This document shows positions 36,565 to 47,737 of a DNA stretch of 64,000 bases, piece by piece. The translations under genes and the position numbers were made by a program. The first letter of the stretch is position 1. Every line of letters begins with the position of its first letter. Below the pieces are notes generated by a model. That model did not search any database and was not told the DNA's origin. It saw only the letters and a program-made list of their open reading frames with translations. Source of the stretch: Pleionea mediterranea (GTDB taxonomy: Bacteria; Pseudomonadota; Gammaproteobacteria; Enterobacterales; Kangiellaceae); the NCBI RefSeq assembly GCF_003148745.1, contig NZ_QGGU01000012.1:62001-126000 (forward strand), read 5' to 3'.

Positions 36565-39009
36565 ATGACTCCAATAAATAAAAAAGCACTATCAGAAACC
36601 GATATCATCAGTAAATTCATCATGCCAGCAGTAAAAAAGTCTGGCTGGGATGATATGACGCAAATCCGTCAGGAAGTGAGGCTTCGTGATGGTAAGGTCA
36701 TCGTGCGCGGTATGGCAGCAGCACGCAAGACGGTTAAAAGTGCTGACATTGTTCTTTATCACAAACCTTCGATACCTTTGGCGGTGATTGAAGCCAAGGC
36801 CAACAAGCATGAGATTGGCAAGGGTATGCAGCAAGGGCTCGATTATGCCAACTTGCTGGATGTGCCTTTTGTGTTCGCCAGTAACGGTGATGGCTTTATC
36901 TTTCATGATAAAACCAATCCAAGCCAGTTAGAATCTGAAATAACACTCGAAGATTTCCCAACACCAGAGCAGCTGTGGGATAAATTTTGCGCTTACAAAG
37001 GCTACCAGCCAGCACAGTTACCCATTATCACACAAGACTATTACGATGATGGCTCCGGTAAGTCACCACGTTATTATCAGTTACAAGCCATTAACAAAAC
37101 GATTGAAGCCGTTTCACGAGGCGAAAACCGTATTTTGCTGGTCATGGCCACAGGCACCGGCAAAACCTACACCGCATTTCAAATTATCTGGCGATTATGG
37201 AAAGCCAAAGCTAAAAAACGCATTCTATTTTTGGCCGATAGAAATGTACTTGTCGATCAAACCCGTATTAACGATTTTCAGCCATTCGATCAGGCGATGA
37301 CAAAAATCACCGGTCGCAAGGTCGATCCGGCCTATGAAGTACATTTGGCGTTGTATCAAGCGTTAACTGGGCCTGAAGAACACCAAAAAGCCTACAAGCA
37401 AGTTGATCCCGATTTCTTTGATTTAATTATTATTGACGAGTGCCACCGAGGGAGCGCAGCAGAAGACAGCGCCTGGCGCGAGATTCTGGAATACTTCAGC
37501 CCAGCCACCCAAATCGGCCTAACAGCAACCCCAAAAGAAACTGACGAAGTTTCCAACATCGACTACTTTGGTGAGCCGATTTATCAGTATTCGTTAAAAG
37601 AAGGCATCGAAGATGGCTTCTTAGCACCCTACAAAGTGGTTCGTGTTGATTTAGACATCGATTTACAAGGTTGGCGACCCACCAAAGGCATGGTGGATAA
37701 ACAAGGCCACGAAATTAAAGATCGCATCTACAACCAAAAAGACTTTGACCGCACAATGGTTATTGATGAGCGAACCCAACTGGTTGCTGAAACCATTACC
37801 AACTACCTAAAGCGCACCGACCCAATGGCGAAAACTATTGTCTTCTGTAACGACATCGACCACGCAGAGCGCATGCGCCGCGCCTTAATTAACTGTAATC
37901 CCGAGCAAGCCGCTAAAAACGATAAATACGTGATGAAAATCACTGGCGATGATGAAGTGGGCAAAGCGCAGCTGGATAACTTCATTAACCCGAAAAAGCC
38001 TTACCCCGTTATTGCAACAACCTCAGAGCTGATGACCACCGGTGTCGATGCTAAAACCTGCAAGTTAGTCGTGCTGGATCAAAACATTCAGTCCATGACC
38101 AAGTTCAAACAAATCATCGGTCGCGGCACCCGTATCGATGATAGGTTCGGTAAGCTGTGGTTTACCATCCTCGACTTTAAAAAGGCCACTGAGTTGTTTG
38201 CCGATGAGCGTTTTGACGGCATTCCAGAAAAGGTCATTAACACTAAAACCGCTGATATCAACGACCCAGATTCAGACTTTGATGACATGATGGACGACAC
38301 CGAAGCCTCTGACGAGCACAAAGCCCAGGAGCCAGATGGCAACTATGATCCTAATGCAAATAAGCCTTTTGATAATCCATCCTCTGCTGAAATCGGTGCA
38401 GGAGACTGGGGCGAAGACGAAGACAAGGTTAACAAGTACCACGTCAACGGCGTACCGGTAAAAAAACTCGGTGAGCGTGTTCAGTATTATGATGAAGACG
38501 GCAAACTGGTCACCGAGTCCTTCAAAGATTATACCCGCAAAACTTTAAACAAAACCTTTAGCTCGCTCGATGAGTTCGTGCGCCGATGGGATCAAGCTGA
38601 GCGCAAACAGGCTATTATCGATGAACTTGCCGCCGAAGGCGTCATTTGGGAAGTGTTAGAGCAAGAAGTCGGGAAAGATTTAGATCCCTTTGATATGATC
38701 TGCCACGTTGTATTTGATCAGCCACCATTAACGCGAAAAGAGCGCGCGAATAATGTGAAAAAGCGCAATTACTTCACCAAATATGGCGAGCTAGCACAAA
38801 CCGTATTGCAAGAACTGCTCAACAAATACAGCGATGAAGGCGTTACCGCCATAGAAAGCAAAGACGCCCTCAAAACCGGCAAAATTGTTGAGCTAGGCAG
38901 ACCGCTAGAAATCGCCAAAAAAGGATTTGGTGGTAAGAAACAATACGAATCAGCCATTATCGAATTAGAAAAAGCCATCTACGAGATAAAGCCTGACAAA
39001 TCGGCATAA
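36565..39009 (+). CDS. hsdR: Type I restriction enzyme R subunit (EcoEI/EcoAI-like)
   Basis: Restriction and DNA-translocation subunit. The N-terminal nuclease domain shows the PD-(D/E)xK core as Asp61 and Glu76-x-Lys78 (VIEAK). The SF2 helicase part has Walker A GTGKT (197-201), DECH in IIIDECHRG, and GLTATP. A C-terminal EcoEI-type R domain follows (~670-810). Length 814, as in the type IB EcoEI/EcoAI group. First gene of hsdRMS. The ribosome-binding site is poor (AAAGGA about 18 bases before the ATG), but the conserved N-terminal sequence supports this start. Confidence 0.94.
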   Translation: MTPINKKALSETDIISKFIMPAVKKSGWDDMTQIRQEVRLRDGKVIVRGMAAARKTVKSADIVLYHKPSIPLAVIEAKANKHEIGKGMQQGLDYANLLDVPFVFASNGDGFIFHDKTNPSQLESEITLEDFPTPEQLWDKFCAYKGYQPAQLPIITQDYYDDGSGKSPRYYQLQAINKTIEAVSRGENRILLVMATGTGKTYTAFQIIWRLWKAKAKKRILFLADRNVLVDQTRINDFQPFDQAMTKITGRKVDPAYEVHLALYQALTGPEEHQKAYKQVDPDFFDLIIIDECHRGSAAEDSAWREILEYFSPATQIGLTATPKETDEVSNIDYFGEPIYQYSLKEGIEDGFLAPYKVVRVDLDIDLQGWRPTKGMVDKQGHEIKDRIYNQKDFDRTMVIDERTQLVAETITNYLKRTDPMAKTIVFCNDIDHAERMRRALINCNPEQAAKNDKYVMKITGDDEVGKAQLDNFINPKKPYPVIATTSELMTTGVDAKTCKLVVLDQNIQSMTKFKQIIGRGTRIDDRFGKLWFTILDFKKATELFADERFDGIPEKVINTKTADINDPDSDFDDMMDDTEASDEHKAQEPDGNYDPNANKPFDNPSSAEIGAGDWGEDEDKVNKYHVNGVPVKKLGERVQYYDEDGKLVTESFKDYTRKTLNKTFSSLDEFVRRWDQAERKQAIIDELAAEGVIWEVLEQEVGKDLDPFDMICHVVFDQPPLTRKERANNVKKRNYFTKYGELAQTVLQELLNKYSDEGVTAIESKDALKTGKIVELGRPLEIAKKGFGGKKQYESAIIELEKAIYEIKPDKSA

Positions 39010-39067
39010 ACTGCCCGTCAGGCTTTAGCACTCATCAAAACAGCACAGAATTTGAGAAACAAAAAAC

Positions 39068-40561
39068 ATGTCAGTCAGTACCGTAATAAAATCGATTCAA
39101 GACATCATGCGCAAAGACGCCGGTGTCGATGGTGATGCACAGCGCTTAGGTCAACTCTCTTGGTTGTTATTCCTCAAGATATTCGACGCTCAAGAAGAAG
39201 AGCTGGAATTCGAGCTGGACGACTACCGCGAACCAATCCCTGAACAATTCTTATGGCGCAACTGGGCGGCAGATGCACAAGGCATCACGGGTGATGAATT
39301 ACTAAGCTTTATTAACGATGAATTATTCCCCAAGCTAAAAAATCTCACCGCACCGATTGACAAAAATCCACGCGGTTTTGTGGTGAAAGAAGCCTTTTCC
39401 GATGCCTTTAACTACATGAAAAATGGCACCCTGCTACGCCAGGTGATCAATAAGCTTAACGAGGTCGACTTTACCGACTCCAAAGAGCGCCATTTATTTG
39501 GTGATATCTACGAGCAAATTCTGCGAGACTTACAAAGCGCCGGTAATGCTGGTGAGTTTTACACGCCACGTGCCGTTACCCGCTTTATGGTGGATAGAGT
39601 CGACCCAAAGCTTGGCGAGCAAATCTTTGACCCCGCTTGCGGTACAGGTGGCTTTTTAGCTTGCTCCGTCGATCACGTCAAGAACAACTATGTCAAAACC
39701 GTCGCTGACCACAAAACATTGCAAAGCCAAATTCATGGTGTCGAGAAAAAGCAGCTACCGCACTTATTAGCGACTACTAATATGATGCTGCATGGCATCG
39801 AAGTGCCGGTACAAGTTAAGCATGGTAATACCCTCAATAAACCGCTCTCCAATTGGGACAGCGACTTCGATGTGATTGTTACCAATCCGCCATTTGGTGG
39901 CACCGAAGAAGACGGTATCGAAAAGAACTTCCCATCGGATATGCAAACCCGCGAAACCGCCGACCTGTTCTTACAACTGATTATCGAAGTCTTAAAGGAG
40001 CCTTCAGCGGGTAAAGAGGGAGGCCGCGCCGCCGTGGTATTGCCAGACGGCACCTTGTTCGGTGAAGGCGTCAAAACCAAAATCAAAAAGCTACTCACTG
40101 AAGAATGTAACCTCCATACCATAGTGCGCTTACCCAATGGTGTGTTTAACCCCTACACCGGCATTAAGACTAACATTCTGTTCTTTACCAAAGGCCAGCC
40201 CACTAAAGACATTTGGTTTTACGAGCACCCTTATCCAGAAGGCGTAAAAAACTACTCCAAAACCAAACCCATGAAATTCGAAGAGTTTAAAACCGAACAA
40301 GACTGGTGGGGCGATGAAGCCGATGGCTTCGCCAGCCGAGTGGAGAATGAACAGGCTTGGAAAGTGTCGATTGAAGACGTGATTGAACGTAACTTTAATT
40401 TGGATATTAAAAATCCGCACGTAGGCGAACTAATCAGCCACGATCCTGAAGAACTGCTGCAACAATACCAAGTGCAACAAAACGAGATTCAAACATTACG
40501 CGACCAGCTAAAAGGTATTTTGGCCGAAGCACTTTCAACCAATGGCGAGGGTAATGCCTAA
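39068..40561 (+). CDS. hsdM: Type I restriction-modification methyltransferase subunit
   Basis: Adenine-N6 DNA methyltransferase of the type I complex. An HsdM N-terminal helical domain (~5-125) precedes the catalytic domain with SAM motif DPACGTGG (188-195) and catalytic NPPFGG (from Asn273). Length 497. It lies 58 bases after hsdR, and its stop overlaps the hsdS start by one base (TAATG), so hsdM and hsdS are coupled. With HsdS it would methylate the host site. Confidence 0.96.
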   Translation: MSVSTVIKSIQDIMRKDAGVDGDAQRLGQLSWLLFLKIFDAQEEELEFELDDYREPIPEQFLWRNWAADAQGITGDELLSFINDELFPKLKNLTAPIDKNPRGFVVKEAFSDAFNYMKNGTLLRQVINKLNEVDFTDSKERHLFGDIYEQILRDLQSAGNAGEFYTPRAVTRFMVDRVDPKLGEQIFDPACGTGGFLACSVDHVKNNYVKTVADHKTLQSQIHGVEKKQLPHLLATTNMMLHGIEVPVQVKHGNTLNKPLSNWDSDFDVIVTNPPFGGTEEDGIEKNFPSDMQTRETADLFLQLIIEVLKEPSAGKEGGRAAVVLPDGTLFGEGVKTKIKKLLTEECNLHTIVRLPNGVFNPYTGIKTNILFFTKGQPTKDIWFYEHPYPEGVKNYSKTKPMKFEEFKTEQDWWGDEADGFASRVENEQAWKVSIEDVIERNFNLDIKNPHVGELISHDPEELLQQYQVQQNEIQTLRDQLKGILAEALSTNGEGNA

Positions 40562-42261
40562 TGTCGGTAGAAAGTGTGATTACAAGTAATTTAGATATCT
40601 GGACATCAGCAATTAAAACCAAATCGGCTTCAGGTCGTGGTAGCTCCAATAAGCTAGAGCTTTACGGTATTAAAAAGCTACGTGAGTTGATTTTGGAGTT
40701 GGCTGTGCGAGGCAAGCTAGTACCTCAAGACCCGGATGATAGTTCAGTTGAACAATTAGTAAGCAGGGTAGAACAAGATAGAGCTGAATTTTTTAAAAAA
40801 ACAGGAATTCGACCACCAAAAGTAAATAATACAAAAGACACTTATACAGAGCCTTATACTATTCCAGATAATTGGCTTTGGATATCTAATAGTAAAGTAT
40901 TTTCATTAGTAAAAGGAAAGCGACCAAAGGACTTATCAGAGTCAATGCAAAAGTTTGAATACCTTGATATAGAGGCTTTGGATAGAGGAAATATAAATAG
41001 GTTCACTAATGACGATAAGGTGCCTAGAGCAACTTCTGAAGATATCCTTGTTGTTTGTGATGGTTCGAGGAGTGGATTGGTTCTAGATGGCCGAAATGGT
41101 GTTATAGGTTCAACTCTAGCAAGAGTTGATGTGCCTACATATCTTAGAGAGTTTATAAAGTTGTTTTTCAAACAATCTTTTAATCGCTTGAATACTTCGA
41201 TGAAAGGCGCAGCAATCCCACACTTGGACACAAAGGAATTAAGGGCTGGATTCTTTGCATTACCACCTTTAGAAGAGCAAGGCAGAATATTAAATAAAGT
41301 CGACGAACTCATGTCCCTCTGCGATCAACTCGAATCACAAACCGAAGCCAGTATCCAAGCCCATAAAACACTGGTTGAGACATTATTAGCTACCCTCACT
41401 AACGCCAAAGACGCCGACGAAATCAACGACAGCTGGCAACGCATTAGCGAGCATTTTGATGTGCTATTCACCACCGAAGACAGCATCGACCAACTCAAAC
41501 AAACCATCCTGCAACTGGCCGTAATGGGCAAACTGGTTAAGCAAGATCCGAATGATGAGCCAGCCTCCAAACTACTCCAACGCATCGCCGCAGAAAAAGA
41601 GCAACTGATTAAAGAAAAGAAGATTAAAAAGCAAAAGCCACTGCCACAAATATCGGATGATGAAAAGCCTTTTGAGCTGCCTGTGGGTTGGGAGTGGTGT
41701 CGAATTGGAGCTGTTACGTTATCAAGATTAGGCAAGATGTTAGACAAAGCAAAAAATAAAGGAAGAGAACTGCCATATCTTAGAAACACGAATGTTCAAT
41801 GGGGAAGCTTTCAACTTGATGATATTAAGTTGATGAAATTTGAAGAAGATGAGCTGGATGAGTTTCGCTTGCAGGTAGGCGACTTGCTGATTTGTGAAGG
41901 AGGTGAACCAGGTCGATGTGCTATTTGGTTAGATAGCAGCACTGATATGTATTTTCAGAAGGCATTGCACAGAGTCAGGCCCCTTGGGAAAGTTTTATCG
42001 GAGTATTTAGAGATTTGCTTAACTGTAGACTCTGCTAATGGTGGACTCGAAAAATATTTCACTGGTGCTACGATCAAACACTTGGTTGGTGCTAAGTTAA
42101 ATATTTACGTTTTGCCTCTTCCGCCAATAGGTGAGCAAGGAAGAATTGTAAGAAAGGCAAAAGAGTTGTTTGAATCTTGCGATGCTTTGAAAGCAAAGGT
42201 TCAAACAGCACAATCAATGCAAAATCAACTAGCTGATACAATTTCCGATAGTGCTGCTTAA
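40561..42261 (+). CDS. hsdS: Type I restriction-modification specificity subunit
   Basis: Target-recognition subunit with two variable domains, each followed by a conserved helical spacer: TRD1 about 100-235 (ends LPPLEEQGRILNKVDELMSLCDQLE) and TRD2 about 365-530 (ends LPPIGEQGRIVRKAKELFESCDALK). The central conserved region (~290-335) contains DSIDQLKQTILQLAVMGKLV, repeating the N-terminal KLRELILELAVRGKLV. Length 566, as in the EcoEI family. The two TRDs are visibly more AT-rich than the spacers, as expected for exchanged specificity modules. The recognition site cannot be predicted by eye. Confidence 0.94.
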   Translation: MSVESVITSNLDIWTSAIKTKSASGRGSSNKLELYGIKKLRELILELAVRGKLVPQDPDDSSVEQLVSRVEQDRAEFFKKTGIRPPKVNNTKDTYTEPYTIPDNWLWISNSKVFSLVKGKRPKDLSESMQKFEYLDIEALDRGNINRFTNDDKVPRATSEDILVVCDGSRSGLVLDGRNGVIGSTLARVDVPTYLREFIKLFFKQSFNRLNTSMKGAAIPHLDTKELRAGFFALPPLEEQGRILNKVDELMSLCDQLESQTEASIQAHKTLVETLLATLTNAKDADEINDSWQRISEHFDVLFTTEDSIDQLKQTILQLAVMGKLVKQDPNDEPASKLLQRIAAEKEQLIKEKKIKKQKPLPQISDDEKPFELPVGWEWCRIGAVTLSRLGKMLDKAKNKGRELPYLRNTNVQWGSFQLDDIKLMKFEEDELDEFRLQVGDLLICEGGEPGRCAIWLDSSTDMYFQKALHRVRPLGKVLSEYLEICLTVDSANGGLEKYFTGATIKHLVGAKLNIYVLPLPPIGEQGRIVRKAKELFESCDALKAKVQTAQSMQNQLADTISDSAA

Positions 42262-42282
42262 AAAGACTTACAAGGATGTCCA

Positions 42283-45200
42283 ATGAAACTTATCAATGAA
42301 AAATATCGAGCCTTAAAGCCTACTCTTGAATATTTAACTGATGAGGTGGTGATCGCGCAGGCTTGGAAGAAGACTCACGGTTATATTCGATCTTTTAATT
42401 GGTATGCCGATACATTAGCCCTTGATATATCTGCGTTAACTATTGAAGAGAATGCAAAAGTTTGGGCTAAAGCTTTAGAAGATGGTAAACCTATAAATGC
42501 GATTGAGTTAGTTCCTGCAGCAAAAAGTGAGAGCTGGGAGGTAGGTGATAAAGGGTGGACTTGTAATAGCGACAGAAAAGATAAAGATGGTAAGACCAAG
42601 CTTCCTATCAGGCCACTGGCTCATTTAACTATACGAGATCAAACATGGGCTACAGCAGCCATGATGTGTCTGGCTGATGCAGTGGAAACCGCGCAAGGCC
42701 AGTGTGAATTGCCTTTCGAGCAAGCTAGATACAAGAAAGTATATAGTTATGGCAACCGTTTACTTTGTGACTGGAATGATAAAGGCAAGGCTTGGTTCCG
42801 TTGGGGTAATAGTGAAACCTATCGTAAATTTTTTACGGACTACCAAAGCTTTTTAAATCGTCCGTTAGAACTAGGCCGCGAAGTGGAGAACCTAAGTTCA
42901 GGCAATGAAGATGTTTATATTGTAAATCTTGACCTTTCAAAGTTTTATAACACGATTGATACATTTGTACTTTTAGAGCGGTTACAAAAGCTAGCCTCAA
43001 ATTATGGGCATGCAACAGTGCCAGAGTTTTGGGACTCTTTAAAAAACATATTTGCTTGGAAATGGCGCGATGAGGATTTAGTGACGGCCAAAAAATTGCA
43101 GTTGGATGATGATGCAATAAAACTAGGCTTGCCCCAAGGATTAGTTTCAGCTGGCTTTTTCGCTAATGCTTATCTGTATAAGTTTGATAAAGAGGTCGGC
43201 TCTTTCATTGGAAAGGATATAGGAACTAACTCATCAATAACTATTCATGACTACTGCCGTTATGTCGATGACTTAAGGCTTGTAGTTTCCGCAGATAATT
43301 TATCACTTGCCAAGATTACCGATGTTGTTAATAGGTTTGTTGAACAAAAACTGTTGGCGTTCGGTGGCACTGAGTTAAGTATTAACTCAAGCAAAACTAA
43401 GGTGACCTTATTATCTGACCTAGATAATAAAGGAAGTATGTCGAATAGGATTCAGTTACTGCAAAGTGAGCTGAGTGGTCCTACTGACAGAGATTCTATA
43501 GACTCCATTACTGGTGTTTTGGAAAACTTACTTACCATTGAAACCGAATCAATAAATCTAGATAAAGAAGGCATTCAAGACGCTAGTTTATTGGCCATAG
43601 CCAACTTTGATCACGACATTCGCCCCGATACGCTGAAACGGTTTGCTGCTAACCGTATAGAATCGATAGTGCGTAGCAAACGAAAAATGGTCTTTGCTGG
43701 GGATGATGCTGAATTACAGTCAAGTGAATCTGAAAATGAACTGTTAGCGAAAAAGCTGATTCTAGCATGGATGAAAGACCCTTCATTAGGGCTGGTGTTG
43801 AGAAAGGCGATAGAAGTTTATCCTGACGCTGACCTATTTGAACCTGTATTTGACGCAATTTATAAGCGCAGTAGCTTTGGCGATTCCGCAAATAAGGCTG
43901 ATAAAACAACATCGGCAATGATGGACTATCTTTTGGCAGACTTGTTTCGGTGCGCTAGTGATTTTAATGGCTATTTTCAGGTTATCCAGTATCCAGACCA
44001 GATCGAGCCATTCTCCGTAATTGAGCTATTGGTGAGGTACGCGCAAAAAATAATCGCTAATTCAAACGATTCAGACTTTGTATTACGGCAGGCGCTGATG
44101 CTATTAGCAGTAGTAAATAAACCTATATTGACGAGTTTCGCAAGTGAGTCTCTGCATATGCAAATCGCATTACATAAGATACTCGCAAATACTCCACCAA
44201 GCTATCAGTCGCAGCGAAGTGCACTTTTTGAGGTTGCAGGACAAATAACAGGGCATTTTGACACTTATGCCTCCTTATTTGTCGAAAACATAAAAGACTT
44301 AAAAGACAAAAAGGTCGAAGCGCTATCTGTTTTTGCTAAACGAGGAGGCCCATTTTGGCTGGCAATCTGGAAGCAGTTAAAAAAGCAAAAGCTTATAGAG
44401 CTCATTAAGCAACTTAAATGGGCAGAGCCTGCAGCAAGTTCCTTACCAAAGCCGCGTAAGCAATCCCTAGCGAAAGTAATTACTTCTGAGCTAAATGGAT
44501 TTAAATACGAGCACTCAGCCTTAAAACTTGCTTTGGGTCTATTGAATGAAGTCCGTTTGAAAAAGCAATTAATTGGTGTATCACCCTCTTCAATAGAGGT
44601 GAAAGTTGATGGATTGAAGTCGTGGGACAAGGTGTGGAAGCATTATTTAAAGGAAGTAAATTGTACTTACAAAGCTTCTTTAGTAGGGAAAGATCCTAGG
44701 TTTAAAATTCCTGACTGGATAGACTCTGAAAGTGATCCCGAAAAAGGCGTGTTATATTGGATTGGCTGTATTTTGAGAGCGTCGGTTCTGGGTGGGGCAG
44801 ACTACACTGGAACACAATGGAAGCCGGGGAAGACGATTACTTATAAAGGATTGCGGAGCAGTTGGTATAAACGCCGAATGGGGATGATACATGCTCCAGA
44901 GGCAATAATTGGCGAGTATGCGACAGTTAGCGACTGGTTTTCTGAATTGTTGATGCGCTGCTTACAGTGGCCGGGGTTTGAGTCTTCTTTCGTTAAAAAC
45001 GAAGACATCCAAAGGATTCAGGATTTGGTCTCTTTTAGAAAATGTATAGAGTCTCGAATAGAAAAGCTTAACGGTTTGATTTGCCGTTCATCAGAGTTGC
45101 CAGCAATTCCTACCGAAGTCAGAAGACCGAATAAGTTTGATAAAAACTTTAGAATAGTTACTGTTCAACAAATTCTACCAAAGACTTCTGATTTTAGCGC

Positions 45201-45984
45201 TTCCGATGTGGAACTGAATAATCCTCGAATCAGAGCAAAGCACAGGGCTCATTTAGCCTCTATATGCAGCCTGACTTTAAAGACATTAGAAGCAAAACGA
45301 ATTGCAGATGGTGAAGATAAGAAACCTTCCGCGGACTTGATAGTATTTCCAGAGGTTGCTGTCCATATAGAAGATCAAGATATTATTAAACGGTTAGCTG
45401 ATAAAACGAATTCAATTATTTTCGCTGGTCTTGTGTTTACTGACCATAATGGAAAGCTGGTTAATATAGCGAGATGGTTCATTCCAGATTATCAAAAAAG
45501 TGGACGGCAATGGATTGTTCGTGATCAAGGCAAGCAGCATATGACTCAGAATGAGCAATTGCTTGGGGTGACAAGTTATAGACCTTGCCAGCATATCCTC
45601 GAAGTTCATGGGCATACAGAGGGACCATTTAGAATCACTGGCGCTATTTGCTATGATGCGACGGATATAAATTTAGCTGCCGACTTAAGAGATAAGACTG
45701 ATTTATTTGTGGTAGCCGCTCATAACAAAGACGTGACCACATTTGATAATATGGCGTCGGCACTTCAGTGGCATATGTATCAGCACGTGGTTATTTGTAA
45801 TATTGGTGAGTTTGGCGGTTCTACCATTCAAGCTCCATATAAGCAGCAATACGATAAGTTAATTTCCCATGTGCATGGAGTTGGTCAAATTTCTATTAAT
45901 ACTGCTGATATTGATTTAGCGGCGTTTAGGCGTAAGAAAAAAGAGTACAAGGAAGTTAAGGCAAAACCCGCTGGAGTTAAGTAA
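42283..45984 (+). CDS. drt1a: DRT1-type reverse transcriptase-nitrilase fusion (anti-phage)
   Basis: A 1233-residue fusion. The N-terminal third is a reverse transcriptase: catalytic Asp217 in NLDLSKFYNTID (motif A), LPQG (motif B) and YVDD at 327-330 (catalytic Asp pair). A long central helical region (~430-960) follows. The C-terminus is a carbon-nitrogen hydrolase (nitrilase) with a plausible triad Glu1024 (FPEVAV), Lys1084 (GKQHMTQNEQ) and Cys1123 (GAICYDATD). RT with a C-terminal nitrilase is the hallmark of the UG1/DRT type 1 defence-associated reverse transcriptases. It starts 21 bases after hsdS with AAGGA upstream. No retron-type RNA gene was found next to it, consistent with DRT1 not being a retron. 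Confidence 0.88.
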   Translation: MKLINEKYRALKPTLEYLTDEVVIAQAWKKTHGYIRSFNWYADTLALDISALTIEENAKVWAKALEDGKPINAIELVPAAKSESWEVGDKGWTCNSDRKDKDGKTKLPIRPLAHLTIRDQTWATAAMMCLADAVETAQGQCELPFEQARYKKVYSYGNRLLCDWNDKGKAWFRWGNSETYRKFFTDYQSFLNRPLELGREVENLSSGNEDVYIVNLDLSKFYNTIDTFVLLERLQKLASNYGHATVPEFWDSLKNIFAWKWRDEDLVTAKKLQLDDDAIKLGLPQGLVSAGFFANAYLYKFDKEVGSFIGKDIGTNSSITIHDYCRYVDDLRLVVSADNLSLAKITDVVNRFVEQKLLAFGGTELSINSSKTKVTLLSDLDNKGSMSNRIQLLQSELSGPTDRDSIDSITGVLENLLTIETESINLDKEGIQDASLLAIANFDHDIRPDTLKRFAANRIESIVRSKRKMVFAGDDAELQSSESENELLAKKLILAWMKDPSLGLVLRKAIEVYPDADLFEPVFDAIYKRSSFGDSANKADKTTSAMMDYLLADLFRCASDFNGYFQVIQYPDQIEPFSVIELLVRYAQKIIANSNDSDFVLRQALMLLAVVNKPILTSFASESLHMQIALHKILANTPPSYQSQRSALFEVAGQITGHFDTYASLFVENIKDLKDKKVEALSVFAKRGGPFWLAIWKQLKKQKLIELIKQLKWAEPAASSLPKPRKQSLAKVITSELNGFKYEHSALKLALGLLNEVRLKKQLIGVSPSSIEVKVDGLKSWDKVWKHYLKEVNCTYKASLVGKDPRFKIPDWIDSESDPEKGVLYWIGCILRASVLGGADYTGTQWKPGKTITYKGLRSSWYKRRMGMIHAPEAIIGEYATVSDWFSELLMRCLQWPGFESSFVKNEDIQRIQDLVSFRKCIESRIEKLNGLICRSSELPAIPTEVRRPNKFDKNFRIVTVQQILPKTSDFSASDVELNNPRIRAKHRAHLASICSLTLKTLEAKRIADGEDKKPSADLIVFPEVAVHIEDQDIIKRLADKTNSIIFAGLVFTDHNGKLVNIARWFIPDYQKSGRQWIVRDQGKQHMTQNEQLLGVTSYRPCQHILEVHGHTEGPFRITGAICYDATDINLAADLRDKTDLFVVAAHNKDVTTFDNMASALQWHMYQHVVICNIGEFGGSTIQAPYKQQYDKLISHVHGVGQISINTADIDLAAFRRKKKEYKEVKAKPAGVK

Positions 45985-46046
45985 AAAAATGAGTTTGACT
46001 TGGTGTTTGGCGATACTATTAGATCTATTATGATAGAGAGAAGTTG

Positions 46047-47504
46047 ATGACAATTGAACGTGATATTGTTTTAGTGGATGAGTTATGTAGCCAATCAGCT
46101 GAAAATGCTTTGGTTGAATTTAAACATAATAACTTTAAACCTGAAATGGTAGGCAAGTTATGTTCAGCTATGTCAAATGCTGCCCGTATCGCCCAGAAAG
46201 ACTTTGCCTACGTTTTATGGGGTGTTGACGATGAAACTCAGCAAGTTATTGGAACTACGTTCGAGCCAAATAAACAAACAGTAGGAAATCAGGTATTCGA
46301 ATTTTGGTTATCTAGCCGACTTAACCCGAGCATTGCTTTTGAGTTTCGTGTAGTGGAGCATCCAAAAGGAAAGGTTGTTTTGTTGGAAATACCAGCTGCG
46401 ACATCAGCGCCTGTTTCGTATGACAATATTCCTTATGTCAGAATTGGTAGCGCAACCCCAAAGTTATTAGATTATCCTGACCGTTTTCAAAAACTAATAG
46501 ATAACATAAAGCCTTTTACTTGGGAAAAGGCCATAGCCAAATCATTTATTAGCGCTGATGACGTATTGGAGCTACTTGATTATCCGAAATATTTCAAACT
46601 GACTCAGCAAAGACTACCAGAAAATAAAAAGGGGATACTTGAGGGATTAGAAGCCGATCTTTTGATTACTAAAGATGTTGGTGAGCATTGGAATATTACA
46701 AATTTGGGTGCGATCTTATTTGCTAATGATCTACAACAGTTCGATGCTGCGCTTGCTCGAAAAGGCGTAAGGTTTATAGCGTATGATGGGAATAATAAGG
46801 CTGCAATCGTAACGCATCGACAAGATGGTCGTAAGGGATATGCTATTGGCTTTGAAGGGCTTGTTGAATACCTGAATAATTTACTGCCACAAAATGAACA
46901 TATTGGGGCTGTTTTTAGAGAGCAGCAGAAGCTTTATCCAGAGATAGCAATTAGAGAGCTTATTGCTAATGCTCTCATTCATCAGGATATGACCGTTCGT
47001 GGAGCAGGCCCTCAAGTGGAGCTTTTTTCTGACCGATTGGAAATTACTAATCCTGGAACACCCTTAGTGCACACAGATCGAATGATCGACCAACCGCCTC
47101 GTTCTAGAAATGATGTTCTTGCTTCGCTAATGCGTAGAATGGGTCTATGTGAAGAGCAAGGCAGTGGACTCGATAAGGTCATTATCAGTGCAGAGCTTTT
47201 TCAATTACCTGCCCCTAAGTTTCAAGCGGAAGAAAATTCGATGCAAGCTACGCTATATGCACCTCGTTCATTTGCCAATATGAGTATCGACGAGCGTATA
47301 AGAGCATGTTACCAGCACGCAGTAATAAAATACTTAAGTGGAGAAAGAATGAAGAACGCTAGCCTTTGTGAGCGGTTTGGAATTGATCCTCAAAAAAGCC
47401 CTGCTCAAGCGACAAAAGTAATAAATGCAGCACTTGATGCCAACCTTATTAAGCCTGCGGAGCAAGATAGACCAAGGGCTGGTTATGCTCCTTGGTGGAC
47501 ATAA
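46047..47504 (+). CDS. AlbA_2/Schlafen-type DNA-binding and ATPase-domain protein
   Basis: Two-part protein. The N-terminal AlbA_2/Schlafen-like domain (~10-130: NALVEFKHNNF, ARIAQKDFAYVLWGVDDE, PYVRIGSATPKL) is followed by a C-terminal GHKL-type ATPase segment (AIRELIANALIHQDM, RLEITNPGTPL, CEEQGSGLDKVI). The ATG at 46047 is preceded by GAGAGAAG; the TTG three bases earlier is not needed. Length 485. Often annotated as a transcriptional regulator; it may be a defence accessory or an independent cargo gene. It lies 62 bases after the DRT1 gene on the same strand. Confidence 0.8.
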   Translation: MTIERDIVLVDELCSQSAENALVEFKHNNFKPEMVGKLCSAMSNAARIAQKDFAYVLWGVDDETQQVIGTTFEPNKQTVGNQVFEFWLSSRLNPSIAFEFRVVEHPKGKVVLLEIPAATSAPVSYDNIPYVRIGSATPKLLDYPDRFQKLIDNIKPFTWEKAIAKSFISADDVLELLDYPKYFKLTQQRLPENKKGILEGLEADLLITKDVGEHWNITNLGAILFANDLQQFDAALARKGVRFIAYDGNNKAAIVTHRQDGRKGYAIGFEGLVEYLNNLLPQNEHIGAVFREQQKLYPEIAIRELIANALIHQDMTVRGAGPQVELFSDRLEITNPGTPLVHTDRMIDQPPRSRNDVLASLMRRMGLCEEQGSGLDKVIISAELFQLPAPKFQAEENSMQATLYAPRSFANMSIDERIRACYQHAVIKYLSGERMKNASLCERFGIDPQKSPAQATKVINAALDANLIKPAEQDRPRAGYAPWWT

Positions 47505-47737
47505 AGTATTTTCTTTACTGGTTCTTTACTCAAAGGCCGAACTAAGACGTTGAAATTATAAAAAGCCTTAAAAAACAATGAGATAGAGATTTTAGCTTTC
47601 TTTTTTATTGCATCAGATCTTCTGTTTAGTATTGGTAAGTTAGAGGATGAACATTTCTGAGACCAAAACCGTAAGAATGGATCTTATTTTTAAATTAAAT
47701 CCGTCTAATGAGGACCTGTGGAGAGAATGAAAAATAA

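Noticed and set aside
42283-45984. RT considered as a retron, group II intron or diversity-generating retroelement
   Set aside because: The C-terminal nitrilase is characteristic of DRT1; no retron RNA, intron ORF maturase domain or variable-region repeat was seen.
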